From: Actinomycetes bacterium
GTDB taxonomy: Bacteria > Actinomycetota > Thermoleophilia > Solirubrobacterales > Solirubrobacteraceae
DNA length: 41,359 nt
Reading direction: 5' to 3'
NCBI GenBank assembly: GCA_023404805.1
Contig: JAEYAL010000018.1
Location: 1-41,359, forward strand
Positions 41,023-41,359 of this stretch are shown piece by piece (the stretch's first letter is position 1; each line of letters begins with the position of its first letter). The position numbers and the translations under genes are program-made. The notes under the pieces were generated by a model. It was not told where the DNA came from, did not search any database, and saw only the letters and a list, made by a program, of their open reading frames with translations.

Positions 41023-41050
41023 GATGCTCAAGCAAAGAAGGGAGTGGGCC

Positions 41051-41359
41051 ATGGGGACCTACGCATTCACGATTGGCGGTCCGGACGCCTTGCGCCGCGC
41101 CGCCGCACATTCAATGACCGGACGCTTCGGCACCCGCTGCCATCCGTTCGCTGCTGGGCCCCACCAGGTCGTCCACCCGATGTCGGGTGGACGGCACGGT
41201 GTGGATCCGCGGCAGCACCCGATGGCCGGCGGCCCCGGCCACGGCGATCCGATGGCCGGCGGGCGCCACGGCGGCCCGCGCGAGTTCGGGCGGGGCCGCT
41301 TCGACGGCCCGTTCGACCGTCCGGACCGCCACGGCGGCTTCGGCGGCCCGGGCTGGGGC
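41051..41359 (+). CDS. His/Gly-rich N-terminus of a probable PadR-type regulator, partial
   Basis: 103 codons are visible and the frame runs off the right edge. It starts MGTYAFTIGGPDALRRAAAH and then becomes His/Gly/Pro/Met-rich (HPMAGGPGHGDPMAGGRHG, FDGPFDRPDRHGGFGGPGWG). AAGGGAG sits 6 nt before the ATG. Low-complexity Gly/His leaders like this often precede the winged helix of PadR-family regulators, and the palindrome just upstream fits autoregulation, but the HTH itself is outside the window. A metal-binding or structural Gly-rich protein is the alternative. Confidence 0.45.
   Translation, partial: MGTYAFTIGGPDALRRAAAHSMTGRFGTRCHPFAAGPHQVVHPMSGGRHGVDPRQHPMAGGPGHGDPMAGGRHGGPREFGRGRFDGPFDRPDRHGGFGGPGWG

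Overview
The window is about 41 kb of very GC-rich chromosomal DNA, close to saturated with G/C at third codon positions. It has no tRNA, rRNA, insertion sequence, integrase or CRISPR array. NucS (the actinobacterial/archaeal mismatch endonuclease) together with a Kgd-type 2-oxoglutarate dehydrogenase fusion points to an actinobacterium. The families of repeated exported proteins and the codon use suggest a deep-branching group such as Thermoleophilia/Solirubrobacterales; that placement is inference.

Layout. 1-7.5 kb: a protein quality and repair stretch with an SppA-type peptidase (partial at the window edge), a TetR regulator divergent from a small membrane protein across two near-identical operators, an RtcB-family RNA ligase, a TIM-barrel isomerase-like protein, an AraC/VOC pair and a nucleotidyltransferase. 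7.2-14.3 kb: three paralogous exported clan GH-A glycosidase-like proteins, two with strongly basic C-terminal tails, interrupted by a J-domain/TPR protein. 14.5-18.9 kb: an alpha/beta hydrolase divergent from nucS, then a membrane GGDEF-EAL protein and a hairpin-rich non-coding stretch. 18.9-24.6 kb: a small membrane protein and a Nudix-DUF3817-kgd operon. 24.7-32.6 kb: Ppx/GppA, a metallo-beta-lactamase (MBL) fold hydrolase, a membrane HD-GYP protein, glyoxalase I, pyruvate kinase, an M29 aminopeptidase and a small hypothetical. 32.6-41.4 kb: two paralogous exported beta-propeller-like proteins, a divergent pair of MBL hydrolases, a YgjP-like metallopeptidase, a second GGDEF-EAL protein and the start of a His/Gly-rich, possibly PadR-type regulator.

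How it fits together. Three proteins of cyclic di-GMP metabolism lie within 25 kb: an EAL phosphodiesterase with a degenerate GGDEF, an HD-GYP phosphodiesterase, and an intact GGDEF-EAL. Central carbon metabolism is represented by pyruvate kinase and an all-in-one 2-oxoglutarate dehydrogenase. A polyphosphate/ppGpp phosphatase adds another stress-signalling enzyme.

The most unusual signals are: (1) thirteen starts preceded by a TAnnnT box 6-9 nt away, the signature of leaderless transcripts; (2) within that set, a pyruvate kinase whose only start consistent with homology is ATC; (3) a 278-bp antisense coding overlap, supported by a local collapse of GC3; (4) a ppx leader ORF repeating the first residues of Ppx; (5) a Kgd chain that carries two lipoyl domains and a subunit-binding domain; (6) an unannotated structured region at 18.66-18.87 kb. 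All functional statements rest on motif recognition by eye; no database search was run.
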